From: Tenacibaculum sp. MAR_2009_124 | GTDB lineage: Bacteria; Bacteroidota; Bacteroidia; Flavobacteriales; Flavobacteriaceae | NCBI RefSeq assembly: GCF_900105455.1 | Contig: NZ_FNSF01000005.1 | Location: forward strand, 124,001-188,000 | Direction: 5' to 3' | Length of the DNA: 64,000 nt | Translations under genes and position numbers: made by a program | Shown here: positions 28,612 through 37,644 of the stretch, in pieces | How the letters are laid out: each line of letters starts with the position of its first letter | Position numbering within the stretch: the first letter of the stretch is position 1 | The notes under the pieces: model-generated | The model's database searches: none | Told to the model about the DNA's origin: nothing | The model's input: only the letters and a program-made list of their open reading frames with translations

Positions 28612-29202
28612 CTACTCTTTTTCCGCCATTTTTTTAACATATTCGGTAACAATTACTATTTGTGTTCCTCCTACTTTCCCTTCAATATACTTTGCATTTT
28701 CCGGATCTAAAGAAATTCGTCTTACGGCAGTTCCTTGTTTAGCAACCATACTGGAACCTTTTACTTTTAAATCTTTAATTAAAACCACGTTATCCCCTGC
28801 CTGTAAAACAACTCCATTTACATCTCTATGAATCACTTTTTCACTTTCATCTAAATGATCTCCTGAAGCTTCAGCAAAACGTAATTCTTCTCCTTCCAAA
28901 TACATCATATCCAATAAGTCCTGTGGCCAACCTTCTTTCTTCAATCTGTGTAACATCCGCCACGCAACAACTTTTACCGCTCTAAATTCACTCCACATAC
29001 TATCATTTAAACAGCGCCAATGATTAGAATCAACAGATTCGGGTGTCTTAATTTGTTCGACACATGTATTACATATTAATATACTTCCATCGACACCTCC
29101 TGCAGAAATTGGTGGAACCTCATAAATACTCAACTCTTTTTTTGAGGCGCATAATTCACATTGATGTCCACTTCTCTCTTCTAATTGTTGCAATAAACTC
29201 AT
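28612..29202 (-). CDS. PhnA-family protein (YjdM-like)
   Basis: 196 residues. An N-terminal zinc-ribbon-like segment has two Cys pairs (CELCASKKELSIYEVPP and ILICNTCVEQI). The C-terminal PhnA domain covers about 125-190 (DVNGVVLQAGDNVVLIKDLKVKGSS, then IEGKVGGTQIVIVTEYVKK). The name comes from E. coli phosphonate utilisation, but the family is not required for that pathway and its role is unclear. No phosphonate genes are nearby. Confidence 0.88.
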   Translation of the reverse strand: MSLLQQLEERSGHQCELCASKKELSIYEVPPISAGGVDGSILICNTCVEQIKTPESVDSNHWRCLNDSMWSEFRAVKVVAWRMLHRLKKEGWPQDLLDMMYLEGEELRFAEASGDHLDESEKVIHRDVNGVVLQAGDNVVLIKDLKVKGSSMVAKQGTAVRRISLDPENAKYIEGKVGGTQIVIVTEYVKKMAEKE

Positions 29203-29282
29203 TATAACCGGTTAAATTAATCAGGCAAAAGTACATTTTTAATATGACTTCAATTATTTATTCTTAACGAAAGAACTTCTAA

Positions 29283-29480
29283 TATTCTTTAAAAGAGAAC
29301 TCTGTAATTCTTGTCATTAGATTACAAAAAGAATATATTACAAAGAAAATCAAAAGAATTTCTAATATTTTTTTTCTCAATGAAGACTTTCTAATAAAAA
29401 TAAGCTATCAAGAAATAATTGCTCAAATGGATTACACAACAGTAAAAGACTGTCAATCAACAACATTTAAAACGCACTGA
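29283..29480 (+). pseudogene. Possible remnant of a sigma-70-like factor (region 4)
   Basis: A 66-codon open frame without ATG reads SLKENSVILVIRLQKEYITK, then ISYQEIIAQMDYTTVKDCQS and ends TFKTH. The segment resembles the helix-turn-helix end of flavobacterial ECF sigma factors (pattern SYKEIA-x-x-MGY ... TVK). It lacks a start, the upstream domains and the usual Leu/Lys-rich tail. I regard it as a decayed gene end; coincidence is possible. Confidence 0.35.
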
Positions 29481-29553
29481 ATTTTATAGATAATTCTAAT
29501 TAAAAAAAATACTCTTTTTTAATATTCTGTTTTTTAAAATGTACTAAATAATA

Positions 29554-29561
29554 TACATTTG
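29554..29561 (+). promoter_or_regulatory. -7 promoter box (TACATTTG) for the 60-aa gene
   Basis: TACATTTG matches TAnnTTTG exactly and would start an mRNA about 45 nt before ATG 29613. Confidence 0.5.
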
Positions 29562-29612
29562 TAGCTCTATCCCTTATAGAAGTATTACCAATATAAACCA
29601 ACTACAAACCAA

Positions 29613-29795
29613 ATGAGATTAGCATTATCGAAACAGAAACTCTCACGTATTAGCAAAATTAAACAAGAAAAATTCTTAGTACTCCCTTTATTTTATAGAG
29701 GGTCAATGTACTGGCTCGAGAGTGTTTTAATTAAGAAGAACTTTAACGGAGTTAATTATCAGATTACCGATGTAACCAGAACCAAAAAGATTTAG
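29613..29795 (+). CDS. Small basic hypothetical protein, 60 aa
   Basis: Basic at its N-terminus (RLALSKQKLSRISKIKQEK), with a hydrophobic/aromatic centre (LVLPLFYRGSMYWLES) and a basic end (DVTRTKKI). It has its own -7 promoter box and sits convergent with rimM. No family recognised. The promoter and codon pattern favour a real gene. Confidence 0.5.
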   Translation: MRLALSKQKLSRISKIKQEKFLVLPLFYRGSMYWLESVLIKKNFNGVNYQITDVTRTKKI

Positions 29796-29837
29796 AGTTC
29801 GTTTCTTCTTTTTTCCCCTTAAATTTTTCCTAAAAAC

Positions 29838-30365
29838 TTATAAATACAAATCGATCAATCCTTCAGGTGTAGTAACTTCAATTATTTGATTTTCACGATC
29901 AACTTTCTTAATAAAATCGTCAATCATTGGGATAAAAACTTCTTTTCCTTCTCTATCTATTACGAAAAGTGGTTGCGCTGATGAATCATTAATTTCCTTA
30001 ATCGTCCCAACAATTCCAAATGAGGTATCTTTTATATTGAAACCAACTACCTCATGATAATAAAATTTATCACCTGTAAGTTTAGGAAGAAAATCTAATG
30101 ACAAGAATACCCCTGCTTTTTGTATAGCATCAGCATCCTCTTCACTATCAACACCTTCAAACTTTAATCGAAGCATTGTACCTCTACTTAAAGAGGATTT
30201 TTCAATAAAAAAAGGAACCAGATTATTGCCTAAATCGACAAAAACTGATTCCAAATTTCCATAAAGTTCAGGTTCGTCCGTATCTAACTTGATTACGACT
30301 TCACCTTTAAAACTATGTTTTTTTACGATTCTGCCAAGATAAAAGCAGTCTTCTTTTTGCATCAT
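29838..30365 (-). CDS. rimM: Ribosome maturation factor RimM
   Basis: 175 residues. The N-terminal RimM domain starts DCFYLGRIVKKHSFKGEVVIKLDTDEPE and contains LRLKFEGVDSEEDADAI. The C-terminal PRC-barrel-like domain starts FYYHEVVGFNI and has PLFVI and VFIPMIDDFIKKVD. It assists 30S head assembly and binds S19. It directly follows rpsP (14 nt), the common gene order. Confidence 0.96.
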   Translation of the reverse strand: MMQKEDCFYLGRIVKKHSFKGEVVIKLDTDEPELYGNLESVFVDLGNNLVPFFIEKSSLSRGTMLRLKFEGVDSEEDADAIQKAGVFLSLDFLPKLTGDKFYYHEVVGFNIKDTSFGIVGTIKEINDSSAQPLFVIDREGKEVFIPMIDDFIKKVDRENQIIEVTTPEGLIDLYL

Positions 30366-30379
30366 CGTATTAAGAATTT

Positions 30380-30883
30380 TTATTCTTCACTATCAGAATT
30401 AGCATTCTCTCCAGCTGTATCTTCATCATCAGCTACAGGAGCCTTTGCAGCGATACGTGCTTCGTTTACAGATTTTTCAGCTTCCAAAGCTTTAGCTTTT
30501 GCTTCTTCTTTAGCCTTTTCTAAACCTTCAGTTTTCCCGGTAACTTTACCAGCTTTTTCATCTAACCAAGCTGTAAACTTCGCCTCAGCCTGCTCTTCAG
30601 TTAAAGCACCTTTTCTTACTCCACCAGCCAAGTGATTTTTAAGCATAGCTCCTTTATAAGATAAAATTGCTCTTGCAGTATCAGTTGGTTGTGCTCCATT
30701 TTGTAACCACTTTACGGCACCATCTACATCTATATCAATAGTTGCAGGATTCGTATTAGGGTTGTACGTACCAAGTTTTTCTAAGAAACGTCCGTCTCTC
30801 TTTGATCTTGAATCCGCAGCTACTACCCAATAAAATGGTTTCCCTTTTTTACCGTGTCTTTGTAATCTAATTTTTACAGGCAT
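30380..30883 (-). CDS. rpsP: 30S ribosomal protein S16 with C-terminal extension
   Basis: 167 residues. The first 85 are the S16 fold (MPVKIRLQRHGKKGKPFYWV, FLEKLGTYNPNT, VDGAVKWLQNGAQPTDTA). About 80 more residues form an Ala/Glu/Lys-rich helical and acidic tail (KAKALEAEKSVNEAR ... EDTAGENANSDSEE). Such tails are usual in Bacteroidota S16. Co-transcribed with rimM. Confidence 0.97.
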   Translation of the reverse strand: MPVKIRLQRHGKKGKPFYWVVAADSRSKRDGRFLEKLGTYNPNTNPATIDIDVDGAVKWLQNGAQPTDTARAILSYKGAMLKNHLAGGVRKGALTEEQAEAKFTAWLDEKAGKVTGKTEGLEKAKEEAKAKALEAEKSVNEARIAAKAPVADDEDTAGENANSDSEE

Positions 30884-30897
30884 AATTTTAATTTTTC

Positions 30898-30911
30898 AGG
30901 TACACGTACCT
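30898..30911 (-). promoter_or_regulatory. Leader hairpin of rpsP
   Basis: AGGTAC-AC-GTACCT, a 6-bp perfect stem 15 nt upstream of the rpsP start codon. It would form in the mRNA near the ribosome entry site. Autoregulatory use is possible but unproven. Confidence 0.3.
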
Positions 30912-30931
30912 TGTTATTAATTTTGAGTGTG

Positions 30932-30939
30932 CAAATTTA
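30932..30939 (-). promoter_or_regulatory. -7 promoter box of rpsP-rimM (TAAATTTG)
   Basis: On the minus strand TAAATTTG matches TAnnTTTG, placing the start about 45 nt before ATG 30883. Confidence 0.5.
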
Positions 30940-30983
30940 TAAAATATTTTTAACTTACTTACTCATAAACTTTCTTTTTTAAA

Positions 30984-31012
30984 AGAAAAAAGCATCTGTA
31001 AAACAGATGCTT
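30984..31012 (-). terminator. Terminator of the cold-shock gene
   Basis: AAGCATCTGT/ACAGATGCTT, a 10-bp perfect stem with a short loop. On the minus strand it is followed by TTTTTTCTTTT, 25 nt after the cold-shock stop codon. Confidence 0.85.
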
Positions 31013-31036
31013 AAAAAAATTAAAAGTATTTATATA

Positions 31037-31228
31037 TTAAATTACTCTAACGCTAACAGCGTTTAATCCTTTTTTTCCTTCTTTAAGTTCAAACTCAACT
31101 GTATCTCCTTCACGAACTTCGTCGATTAATCCAGATACGTGTACAAAATGTTCTTTGTTTGATCCTGACTCTGTGATGAATCCAAAACCTTTAGATTCAT
31201 TAAAGAACTTTACCGTTCCTTCTTTCAT
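31037..31228 (-). CDS. Cold-shock (CspA-family) RNA chaperone
   Basis: 63 residues, the standard size. RNP1 is KGFGFI (KFFNESKGFGFITE) and RNP2 is HFVHVSGL; the usual FVH-aromatic patch is kept. It binds single-stranded RNA/DNA and relieves secondary structure. Monocistronic, with its own terminator. Confidence 0.95.
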   Translation of the reverse strand: MKEGTVKFFNESKGFGFITESGSNKEHFVHVSGLIDEVREGDTVEFELKEGKKGLNAVSVRVI

Positions 31229-31348
31229 TATAAATATGTTAAAAATTAAAGCCGCAATTTACGCTTAATTTTTGAGTAACATTAATTTTTTTTTAATTAT
31301 TTTCAAATAATTCATTACCAACAACATAAACACAAGAAACATGGAAGA

Positions 31349-32671
31349 TTAGATAGTAAATCTTTTCTGAATTCTTTTCAATAATTTGCTCGCTTTCTTC
31401 GTTTTCGACTTAAAAATAAATTTATAAACTCCATTTAGCACTCTGTTCAGCCTTCTATGACTCCTATATTTCTTCTTTAACTTATAATATTGATAAGGTA
31501 ACTCGAGCGTTTCTTCTGTATAAGAAACTTTAGTATAAGCTTGCAATTCTTTCAAATAATTGAATCCAAACTCTTCCGTAGGCTCCAACATAGTACCTTC
31601 TCCAAAGTCATTCCAAGTAATCAATTGAATAAACTCAACAGGCTCATTATCCATAAGACTGAGCGTTTCGCTAAGAGTCTCTCCATTATTGTGAGGAATC
31701 ATCCAATCATTTTCATTTGATTCTCTCCAACCTCCTTCAACATAAAAATCATGAAAACCGGGGTATACACCTCCAATTGTGGTTACTTCATTTTCACGAG
31801 CATAGTTGTAATAACCTTTTAATGTTTCCATATGATCCTTATCTACCCAACTAAACTCTCCTCCTGACATTTTACCAACTCGATCACTCGCTTTCCATAG
31901 TGTAAAAACTTCAGGTTGACTTCCAATATTCGAAAACACTTCATTCCATTGTTCTGAAGACACCATAAAATGAGGGCCAAAAACAAACAACATTTCCGCT
32001 CCATTATGCCTTATATAATTCTCACTTGTAAAATAGGTGTCTTCAATATATTTAATATCATTGGCAACAGCTTCCATTCCCGCTGCCGTTCTTCTTTTAG
32101 CATCACTCACTTTTGCCATTGTATATTCCGCAACACGATCTTCGTACATAATAGCGAACTCCAATCCAACTTCTTCAATTTCTTCAATAAAAGATTCCGT
32201 ATTTTTTTTAATTGATAAATAGTCATTAATATCTCTACTTCCATACCAATCAAAAATAACACCGTCAATTCCAGCCAATTTCATCAGAAGTAAATGATAT
32301 TTTTGCAAATCTGGATCTTGCGAAGAATAAGGACCTACCAACGGGTAGTAATGAGAACCTATTTCTCTATTGCCTAATTCATTATAATTATCAGGATTTT
32401 TATTGGTCATTGTCCAATGTTGCCCCCAATAACCATCATACTCCTTGGTATGAAACCATGGCATATAATGAACATATAATTTTTTGGGATTTCTTTTTAC
32501 CATATCGCCTATGGTATTTTCATCTGGAGCTTCTAACAATTCTTTGTAAAGGTTTTCGATATCTTCAATATCTACTTCTTGATCGATTTGTTCGGTTGTC
32601 ACATCTTCTGAACAGCTTACAGCGATGCATAGCAGCATCAACAGAATTAGCCTATTGCTAATACTTTTCAT
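31349..32671 (-). CDS. Lipoprotein with GH71/GH99-like glycoside hydrolase domain
   Basis: 440 residues with lipobox AVSC (Cys20). From about residue 65: LYVHYMPWFHT, YWGQHWTM, GSHYYPLVGPYSSQDPDLQKYH and GIDGVIFDWYG, the opening of the GH99-like TIM barrel. FIQLITWNDFGEGTMLEP near 350 is the matching C-terminal part. The last 60 residues are very basic (KYRSHRRLNRVLNG ... KSKTKKASKLLKRIQKRF), unusual for this family. GH99 enzymes act on alpha-mannosides; the substrate here is not predictable. No PUL genes surround it. Confidence 0.8.
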   Translation of the reverse strand: MKSISNRLILLMLLCIAVSCSEDVTTEQIDQEVDIEDIENLYKELLEAPDENTIGDMVKRNPKKLYVHYMPWFHTKEYDGYWGQHWTMTNKNPDNYNELGNREIGSHYYPLVGPYSSQDPDLQKYHLLLMKLAGIDGVIFDWYGSRDINDYLSIKKNTESFIEEIEEVGLEFAIMYEDRVAEYTMAKVSDAKRRTAAGMEAVANDIKYIEDTYFTSENYIRHNGAEMLFVFGPHFMVSSEQWNEVFSNIGSQPEVFTLWKASDRVGKMSGGEFSWVDKDHMETLKGYYNYARENEVTTIGGVYPGFHDFYVEGGWRESNENDWMIPHNNGETLSETLSLMDNEPVEFIQLITWNDFGEGTMLEPTEEFGFNYLKELQAYTKVSYTEETLELPYQYYKLKKKYRSHRRLNRVLNGVYKFIFKSKTKKASKLLKRIQKRFTI

Positions 32672-32916
32672 ATTTCTGGGGGGATTAAGGTTAAAAACGT
32701 ATGTAAATTAAAAACTTATTTAAAACTGAATAGAACAATTCTTTAAACCCCTAATAAACAACCACTAAACAACAATAAGTATAGATAAAACGCTCTCTAT
32801 ATAAAAATCTCCTTTCTGTTAATAAACTGATTATACAACCTTAAAATGAACCATAAATTCTTCGTATTTTTACATGCTTACTTGGGATAAAGCTTCAAAT
32901 AGAAAAAAAACGGAGA

Positions 32917-35900
32917 ATGTACTTAATTTTTGACACTGAAACAACCGGATTACCAAAGAGTTGGAATGCTCCAATTACCGACACAAATAACTGGCCAAGA
33001 GCTATCCAAATTGCTTGGCAGTTACATGACAACATGGGTAATTTAATTGAGCACAGCGATTTTCTTATTCAACCTGATGGATTTAATATTCCTTTCGATG
33101 CTGAACGTATTCATGGTATATCAACAGATTTAGCAGCCGAACAAGGTATTACTCTTGCTGAAGGTTTAGATTTATTCAATGAAGCTCTTAAGAAAACAAA
33201 GTTTATCGTAGGTCAAAATGTTGGTTTCGATGTTAATATAATGGGATGTGAATTCCATAGATTAGGAGTTGAGAACAATCTTACCGAACTTCCCGTTTTG
33301 GACACCTGTACCGAGCATACGGCTGGGCTTTGTAAAATACCCGGAGGTAGAGGAGGTAGATTTAAATTACCTACCCTTACCGAATTACACAATTTTCTTT
33401 TCGGTGTAGGTTTTGGTGAGGCGCACAATGCAACCGCCGATGTTGAGGCCACTACAAGGTGTTTTCTTGAATTAATAAGACTTCGTCAATACACCCAAGA
33501 ACAGTTAGATGTAACTGAAGACTATTTTGAAAAATATTCAGAAAACAATCCGATGACAATTAAAGTCATTGGTTTAAAGCATCTAAATTTAAAAAAGGAA
33601 AGTGATAAAATACGTAAAAGAAAATCTTCAGAATCTACTGATTTTTCTACTCATGACACCTCTGAAGGTTTAGCTACCTTAGAAGATGTAAAATTTGCTC
33701 ATTTACACAATCATACTCAATACTCAGTTTTACAATCTACAATTCAAATTGGTAGTATTGTAAAGGCAGCAGCAAAAGATGGGATGTCTGCAATAGCTCT
33801 TACGGATAGTGGAAATATGATGGCAGCCTTTCACTTCGTTAGAGAAGTATTGAATCATAACAAGTCTGCTGACACCCCTATCAAACCCATTGTTGGCTGT
33901 GAATTTTTCGTTTGTGAAAATCATACTGATAAATCAAAAAAAGATAATGGGTACCAAGTTGTTCTTCTTGCGAAAAACAAAAATGGCTATCATAACTTGG
34001 CCAAAATGGCTTCTATTGCTTATGTTGATGGTTTCTACTATGTTCCGAGAATAGACAAAGAGATTATAAAGCGATACAAAGAAGACATTATTGTTTTAAC
34101 TGGAAATTTATATGGAGAGGTTCCTGGTAAGATTTTAAATGTTGGAGAAAAACAAGCAGAAGAAGCTTTAATATGGTGGAAAGAACAGTTTGGGGATGAC
34201 CTATATATAGAATTAATGCGTCATGGGCAAGAAGATGAAAAAGCAGTAAACAAAACGCTTTTAGAATTTGCCAAAAAACATGAGGTTAAAATTATTGCCA
34301 CTAATAACACCTATTATTTAGAGAAAGAAGATGCCAATGCACATGATATTTTATTATGTGTAAAAGATGGTGAAAAACAGGCTACACCAAAAGGTAGAGG
34401 TCGAGGATATCGATATGGACTACCTAACGAAGAATATTATTTCAAGTCATCTGAAGAGATGAAAAAACTCTTCGCAGACATTCCTGAGACAATTATCAAT
34501 ATTCAAGAAATTGTTGATAAAGTTGAAGAATATACTTTGGCAAGGGATGTACTCTTACCCGCTTTTGATATTCCTGAAGAGTATCAAGATGAAGCTGATA
34601 AAGGAGATGGAGGAAAGCGAGGAGAGAACAACTATTTACGAGCATTAACCTATGAAGGTGCTGAAGAACGATATGAAGAGATTACCGATAGTATTAGAGA
34701 ACGTTTAGACTTTGAACTAGAAGTAATTGCAAATACTGGATATCCTGGGTACTTTTTAATTGTACAAGATTTCATTAAAGCCGCCCGAGTGATGGGCGTT
34801 TCTGTAGGGCCAGGACGTGGTTCTGCTGCAGGATCTGCTGTAGCCTACTGTTTAACAATTACCAATATTGATCCGATTAAATATGACCTACTTTTTGAGC
34901 GTTTCTTAAATCCTGAGCGTGTATCGATGCCCGATATTGATATTGATTTTGATGATGAAGGGAGAGGCCGTGTAATGGATTATGTAATTGATAAGTATGG
35001 AGCCAATCAGGTAGCTCAGATAATTACCTATGGAACCATGGCTGCTAAATCATCTATTCGTGATACCGCTCGTGTTTTAGATTTACCTTTATTTGAGGCA
35101 GATAGAATTTCAAAATTAATTCCAGGGGTAAAGCTGAAAAACATTTTTGGTGATGATGATAAAAGTAGAGGTAAAATTGCTGGGCTTCGTTCTGAAGAAA
35201 AAGAATGTGTTGATGAACTTCGAAATATTGCTCAAGGAAATGGATTGGAGTCAGAAACTATCAGTCAAGCTGTTATTCTTGAAGGATCTGTAAGAAACAC
35301 TGGAATTCACGCTTGTGGGGTAATTATTACTCCCGATGACATTACAAACTTCGTTCCTGTTTCAGTAGCAAAGGACTCCGACATGTATGTAACTCAGTTT
35401 GATAACTCTGTTGTTGAGGACGCTGGATTACTTAAAATGGATTTCTTAGGGTTAAAAACATTAACTCTTATTAAGGATACCGTTAAAATTGTAAAAGCTC
35501 GTCATGATGTAGATCTCGAACCAGAGGAATTCCCTATTGATGATGTAAAAACATACGAACTCTTCCAAAGAGGTGAAACTGTTGGAATATTCCAATATGA
35601 ATCTCCTGGTATGCAAAAATACATGCGCGAATTAAAGCCTACTGTTTTTGCCGATTTAATTGCAATGAATGCCTTGTATCGTCCAGGGCCATTAGAGTAT
35701 ATCCCTTCTTTTATTAGGAGGAAACATGGTGATGAACCGATTGAATATGATCTTCCAGCTATGGAAGAATATTTAGCAGAAACCTATGGTATTACCGTTT
35801 ATCAGGAGCAAGTAATGCTTTTATCACAAAAGCTAGCTGATTTTACCAAAGGTGAGGCCGATGTACTTCGTAAAGCAATGGGTAAAAAGCAAATTGCGGT

Positions 35901-37251
35901 TCTTGAAAAAATGAAGCCTAAATTTGTAAAACAAGCTGCTGCCAATGGTCATGATGAAACAAAGTTAGAAAAAATATGGAAAGACTGGGAAGCCTTTGCT
36001 TCTTATGCCTTTAACAAATCGCACTCTACCTGTTATGCTTGGGTTGCCTATCAAACAGCTTATTTAAAAGCTCATTATCCTGCTGAATATATGGCTGCCG
36101 TTCTTTCTAATAACATGAATGACATTAAACAAGTTTCATTCTTTATGGAAGAATGTAAACGTATGGGGCTTGAAGTATTGGGTCCTGATGTTAACGAATC
36201 TTTCTCTAAGTTTTCTGTAAACGAAGAAGGCGCTGTACGTTTTGGTATGGCAGCTATTAAAGGAGTTGGAGGGTCCGCTGTAAAGGCAATTATTAATGAA
36301 CGAAAAGAAAATGGTAATTTCACTTCCATTTTTGATGTTTCTAAACGTGTCGATTTAAGGGTAGCGAATAAAAAAGCATTTGAAGGACTCATTTTAGCTG
36401 GAGGTTTTGATTCATTTACCAGTGCTCATAGAGCTCAATACTTTGCGCTAGACGAGAAAAATCAAACCTTTCTAGAAAAAGCCTTGCGCTTTGGAAATAA
36501 ATACCAAGAAAACAAAAACTCGTCTCAAGTTTCATTATTTGGTGAAGCGTCAGCTGTAGAATTACCAGAACCAACAATTCCTCTTTGTGATACATGGGGA
36601 ACCATGGAACTTCTTGCTAAGGAAAAGGAAGTAATTGGAATGTATATTTCAGCACACCCACTTGACGATTTTAAAAATGAACTCAAATTCTGTAATGCAG
36701 CCTTAAATTATTATAAAGACTTAGGGAAATATGAAGGTATGGCTTTAAGTTTTGCTGGTATTGTTACAGATGTACAGCACCGAGTATCTAAAATGGGAAA
36801 AGGATGGGCTTCTTTCATCGTTGAAGATTATGGGGATAGCTTTGAATTCCGAATTTTTGGAGAAGAATATTTACGTCACAAGCATTTTTTAGTTCCCAAT
36901 TCGTTCGTATTTGTAAAAACAATGGTAAAACCAGGATGGACAAACAAAGAAGGTGTAAAAGGAGATCCAAGAGTATCTTTCACCGATTTTACACTCTTAC
37001 AAGACATCATGGATAAGCTTTGTAAAAAAATTACAATTACCATGCCTTTAAACAAAATTAATGAAGAGTCCATTAAAGATTTACAGCATTTATTTGTTAC
37101 CAATAAAGGTTCTCAGAGTCTATTTTTCACTATTTGGGATGCAGAAGAAAAAATAGAATTGAATTTACCAAGCAGGACAACTAAAGTAAAAATATCAAAT
37201 GAATTCCTCCGATCTTTGGACGATCAGTTTATTAATTACAAATTGAATTAA
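32917..37251 (+). CDS. dnaE: DNA polymerase III alpha subunit with N-terminal proofreading exonuclease
   Basis: 1444 residues, about 280 longer than E. coli DnaE. Residues 1-180 are a DEDDh exonuclease (IFDTETTG at 4-11, GQNVGFDVNIMG, HNATADVEAT). The PHP domain starts near 260 (FAHLHNHTQYSVLQ). The palm has GPGRGSAAGSAVAY (about 630) and PDIDIDFDD (about 671). Fingers, beta-binding and OB domains follow (RKAMGKKQIAVLEKMKPKF, SYAFNKSHSTCYAW, LSFAGIVTDVQHRVSKMGKGW). It is the chromosomal replicase; an exonuclease fused in cis is a known feature of flavobacterial DnaE. A small gene follows by six nt. Confidence 0.97.
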   Translation: MYLIFDTETTGLPKSWNAPITDTNNWPRAIQIAWQLHDNMGNLIEHSDFLIQPDGFNIPFDAERIHGISTDLAAEQGITLAEGLDLFNEALKKTKFIVGQNVGFDVNIMGCEFHRLGVENNLTELPVLDTCTEHTAGLCKIPGGRGGRFKLPTLTELHNFLFGVGFGEAHNATADVEATTRCFLELIRLRQYTQEQLDVTEDYFEKYSENNPMTIKVIGLKHLNLKKESDKIRKRKSSESTDFSTHDTSEGLATLEDVKFAHLHNHTQYSVLQSTIQIGSIVKAAAKDGMSAIALTDSGNMMAAFHFVREVLNHNKSADTPIKPIVGCEFFVCENHTDKSKKDNGYQVVLLAKNKNGYHNLAKMASIAYVDGFYYVPRIDKEIIKRYKEDIIVLTGNLYGEVPGKILNVGEKQAEEALIWWKEQFGDDLYIELMRHGQEDEKAVNKTLLEFAKKHEVKIIATNNTYYLEKEDANAHDILLCVKDGEKQATPKGRGRGYRYGLPNEEYYFKSSEEMKKLFADIPETIINIQEIVDKVEEYTLARDVLLPAFDIPEEYQDEADKGDGGKRGENNYLRALTYEGAEERYEEITDSIRERLDFELEVIANTGYPGYFLIVQDFIKAARVMGVSVGPGRGSAAGSAVAYCLTITNIDPIKYDLLFERFLNPERVSMPDIDIDFDDEGRGRVMDYVIDKYGANQVAQIITYGTMAAKSSIRDTARVLDLPLFEADRISKLIPGVKLKNIFGDDDKSRGKIAGLRSEEKECVDELRNIAQGNGLESETISQAVILEGSVRNTGIHACGVIITPDDITNFVPVSVAKDSDMYVTQFDNSVVEDAGLLKMDFLGLKTLTLIKDTVKIVKARHDVDLEPEEFPIDDVKTYELFQRGETVGIFQYESPGMQKYMRELKPTVFADLIAMNALYRPGPLEYIPSFIRRKHGDEPIEYDLPAMEEYLAETYGITVYQEQVMLLSQKLADFTKGEADVLRKAMGKKQIAVLEKMKPKFVKQAAANGHDETKLEKIWKDWEAFASYAFNKSHSTCYAWVAYQTAYLKAHYPAEYMAAVLSNNMNDIKQVSFFMEECKRMGLEVLGPDVNESFSKFSVNEEGAVRFGMAAIKGVGGSAVKAIINERKENGNFTSIFDVSKRVDLRVANKKAFEGLILAGGFDSFTSAHRAQYFALDEKNQTFLEKALRFGNKYQENKNSSQVSLFGEASAVELPEPTIPLCDTWGTMELLAKEKEVIGMYISAHPLDDFKNELKFCNAALNYYKDLGKYEGMALSFAGIVTDVQHRVSKMGKGWASFIVEDYGDSFEFRIFGEEYLRHKHFLVPNSFVFVKTMVKPGWTNKEGVKGDPRVSFTDFTLLQDIMDKLCKKITITMPLNKINEESIKDLQHLFVTNKGSQSLFFTIWDAEEKIELNLPSRTTKVKISNEFLRSLDDQFINYKLN

Positions 37252-37257
37252 AACAGC

Positions 37258-37542
37258 ATGCTCTCAGATTACAGCAATAGCTTAGATTTATTAAATACTG
37301 TTTCTGAGAGAAACTTATACCAAGAACTTATCTTACAATTAAATAAGGATTTCTCTTTAGTTGGATTAGATCATACTTTTTCAAAAGACCAATCACCAAT
37401 TCAACTAAAGGAAAATCTAATTATTGTTATAGAAAATCTAATTAATACCGATTTCACTTCTTTTGTAAATCTACTTTATAGAATTGATGTTTCTGAAGAA
37501 AAAATCACTAATAAAACTTACGAAGGCACTGTCATAAAATAG
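37258..37542 (+). CDS. Small hypothetical protein downstream of dnaE
   Basis: 94 residues, helical and acidic (LYQELILQLNKDFSLVGLDH, LKENLIIVIENLINTDF, NLLYRIDVSEEKI). It begins six nt after dnaE and shares its terminator, so the two are co-transcribed. I do not know its function. Confidence 0.7.
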   Translation: MLSDYSNSLDLLNTVSERNLYQELILQLNKDFSLVGLDHTFSKDQSPIQLKENLIIVIENLINTDFTSFVNLLYRIDVSEEKITNKTYEGTVIK

Positions 37543-37544
37543 CT

Positions 37545-37569
37545 AAACCCTTGTTTTTACGAGGGTTTT
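37545..37569 (+). terminator. Terminator of the dnaE operon
   Basis: AAACCCT-TG ... CGAGGGTTTT, a short stem with a T-rich loop and TTTT tail, three nt after the stop codon of the 94-aa gene. Confidence 0.75.
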
Positions 37570-37590
37570 GTTGTATCTTATATTCATAAT

Positions 37591-37630
37591 AAACCCCGAA
37601 AATCACCAAAAAAGGTAAAAAACGGGGTTT
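37591..37630 (+). repeat. Inverted repeat in the leader of the IS5-like transposase
   Basis: AAACCCCG (37591-37598) and CGGGGTTT (37623-37630) enclose a smaller ACC/GGT pair. The hairpin precedes the transposase start (37645), in the same place as the palindrome in the IS256-family element. It may block incoming transcription or translation. Confidence 0.55.
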
Positions 37631-37644
37631 CCATTTGTGTAATT

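Noticed and set aside
30380..30883. Long C-terminal tail of ribosomal protein S16 as a fusion
   Set aside because: Extended, acidic S16 tails are usual in this phylum.
32917..37251. Exonuclease-polymerase fusion in dnaE as a novelty
   Set aside because: A cis proofreading domain is known in flavobacterial DnaE, so it is ordinary here.
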